Shown here: positions 6,536-7,053 of the stretch, piece by piece | How the letters are laid out: every line of letters starts with the position of its first letter | How positions within the stretch are numbered: position 1 is the stretch's first letter | Assembly: GCA_002427975.1 (NCBI GenBank) | Contig: DIZT01000051.1 | Span: forward strand, 1,005 to 8,057 | Direction: 5' to 3' | DNA: 7,053 nt | DNA from: Micrococcaceae bacterium UBA6021 | GTDB lineage: Bacteria > Actinomycetota > Actinomycetes > Actinomycetales > Micrococcaceae | Position numbers and translations under genes: made by a program | Notes under the pieces: model-generated | Told to the model about the DNA's origin: nothing | Database searches by the model: none | Seen by the model: only the letters and a program-made list of their open reading frames with translations

Positions 6536-6913
6536 TTACTTGAGGGTAACGGTTGCGCCGGCAGCCTGGAGCTGCTCCACTGCCTTTTCGGCAGCTTCCT
6601 TGGTGACGCCTTCGAGAACAGCCTTGGGAGCGCTGTCAACAACGTCCTTAGCTTCCTTGAGGCCCAGGGAAGTGATGGCGCGAACTTCCTTGATCACTGC
6701 GATCTTCTTTTCGCCAGCATGTTCGAGGATGACGTCGAATTCAGTCTGCTCTTCAGCCTCTTCAGCAGCGCCGCCACCGGCGGGGCCAGCAACAGCAACT
6801 GCAGCTGCAGTAACTTCGAAGGTCTCTTCGAAGAGCTTGACGAACTCGGAGAGCTCGATGATGGTCAGTTCCTTGAAAGCTTCAATGAGCTCTTCGTTGG
6901 TGAGCTTCGCCAT
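6536..6913 (-). CDS. rplL: 50S ribosomal protein L7/L12
   Basis: The 125-aa product is the stalk protein that, as dimers bound to L10, recruits and activates translational GTPases (EF-Tu, EF-G, IF2). Residues 1-33 ([20 protein letters not shown] and following) form the N-terminal dimerisation and L10-binding domain. Residues about 35-57 are an Ala/Gly/Glu-rich hinge. Residues about 58-125 are the factor-binding domain, with the hallmark [20 protein letters not shown] and the C-terminal ending [12 protein letters not shown] at 6913 is preceded by AGGAAGGA (6930-6923), 9 bases upstream. It follows rplJ on the same strand, 80 bp away, and ends in a strong terminator, which would separate it from rpoB. 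Confidence 0.98.
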   Translation of the reverse strand: MAKLTNEELIEAFKELTIIELSEFVKLFEETFEVTAAAVAVAGPAGGGAAEEAEEQTEFDVILEHAGEKKIAVIKEVRAITSLGLKEAKDVVDSAPKAVLEGVTKEAAEKAVEQLQAAGATVTLK

Positions 6914-6961
6914 GGTGTGGCGTCCTTCCTATAGGTGGTGCTTGGCGGCCTGGGCCATTGC

Positions 6962-6988
6962 CTTCACACCGGAGTCTGGTGGGTGAAG
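6962..6988 (-). other. Weak hairpin in the rplJ-rplL gap
   Basis: Bases cttcac (6962-6967) pair with gtgaag (6983-6988), and acc (6968-6970) with ggt (6978-6980), giving 9 bp with a 2-base bulge and a 7-base loop. It starts 5 bases after the rplJ stop. It has no U-tract. L7/L12 is made in excess over L10, so a structure here could affect relative expression, but this is speculative. Confidence 0.25.
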
Positions 6989-6993
6989 AGAAA

Positions 6994-7053
6994 CTAGTTC
7001 TCTTCGGCAGCGGGTGCTTCAGCCGGGGCTTCTGCAACTGCTTCGGGGGCTTC
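6994..7053 (-). CDS. rplJ: 50S ribosomal protein L10, C-terminal fragment
   Basis: Only the last 19 codons and the TAG stop (6996-6994) are inside the window; the gene enters from the right edge. The tail reads EAPEAVAEAPAEAPAAEEN, the Ala/Pro/Glu-rich flexible ending common in actinobacterial L10. L10 anchors the L7/L12 dimers to the 23S rRNA. Identification rests on this tail and on its position 80 bp upstream of rplL in the conserved rplJ-rplL order, since no L10 domain is visible. Confidence 0.85.
   Translation of the reverse strand, partial: EAPEAVAEAPAEAPAAEEN

Noticed and set aside
6437..6934. A 165-codon plus-strand frame covering the palindrome and the rplL antisense
   Set aside because: It is mostly rplL read backwards, and the start falls inside the palindrome and terminator, so coding is not credible.

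Overview
The window is high-GC chromosomal DNA from an actinobacterium. The proteins (a 1169-residue RNA polymerase beta subunit, an L7/L12 with an Ala/Gly hinge, an Ala/Pro/Glu-rich L10 tail) look like Micrococcaceae, most likely Arthrobacter in the broad sense (Arthrobacter, Pseudarthrobacter, Paenarthrobacter). The genus is my recognition of the protein sequences, not a database result.

Layout, right to left on the minus strand: the last 19 codons of rplJ (L10), then complete rplL (L7/L12) with a strong intrinsic terminator. A lipoprotein gene follows, then a 5' regulatory region, complete rpoB, a 105-bp gap with a strong hairpin, and the first 37 codons of rpoC. On the plus strand, between rplL and the lipoprotein gene, lies a two-gene unit: a thiolase (acetyl-CoA acetyltransferase type) followed 3 bp later by a YbaK/EbsC-type aminoacyl-tRNA deacylase. 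This unit is divergent from the lipoprotein gene and convergent with rplL. The ancestral rplJ-rplL-rpoB-rpoC order is therefore interrupted by about 2.8 kb. The rplL terminator and the candidate rpoB promoter suggest that rplJL and rpoBC are separate transcription units here.

The core genes serve translation (L10 and L7/L12 form the ribosomal stalk that recruits GTPase factors) and transcription (beta and beta' form the RNA polymerase catalytic core). The thiolase belongs to acyl-CoA metabolism and the YbaK-like protein to tRNA proofreading. Nothing links those two functionally beyond their adjacency. The lipoprotein is of unknown function.

I see no phage, IS, CRISPR, tRNA or rRNA. The most interesting non-coding signals are: (1) a 70-bp AT-richer palindrome, 33 of 35 positions paired, between the convergent YbaK-like and rplL genes; (2) an 18-bp perfect hairpin without a U-tract between rpoB and rpoC; (3) a C(UUCG)G-capped terminator after rplL; (4) a long rpoB leader with a promoter candidate, a hairpin and an 11-bp direct repeat. 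I found no convincing new multi-gene system. The 70-bp palindrome is the best candidate for something undescribed.
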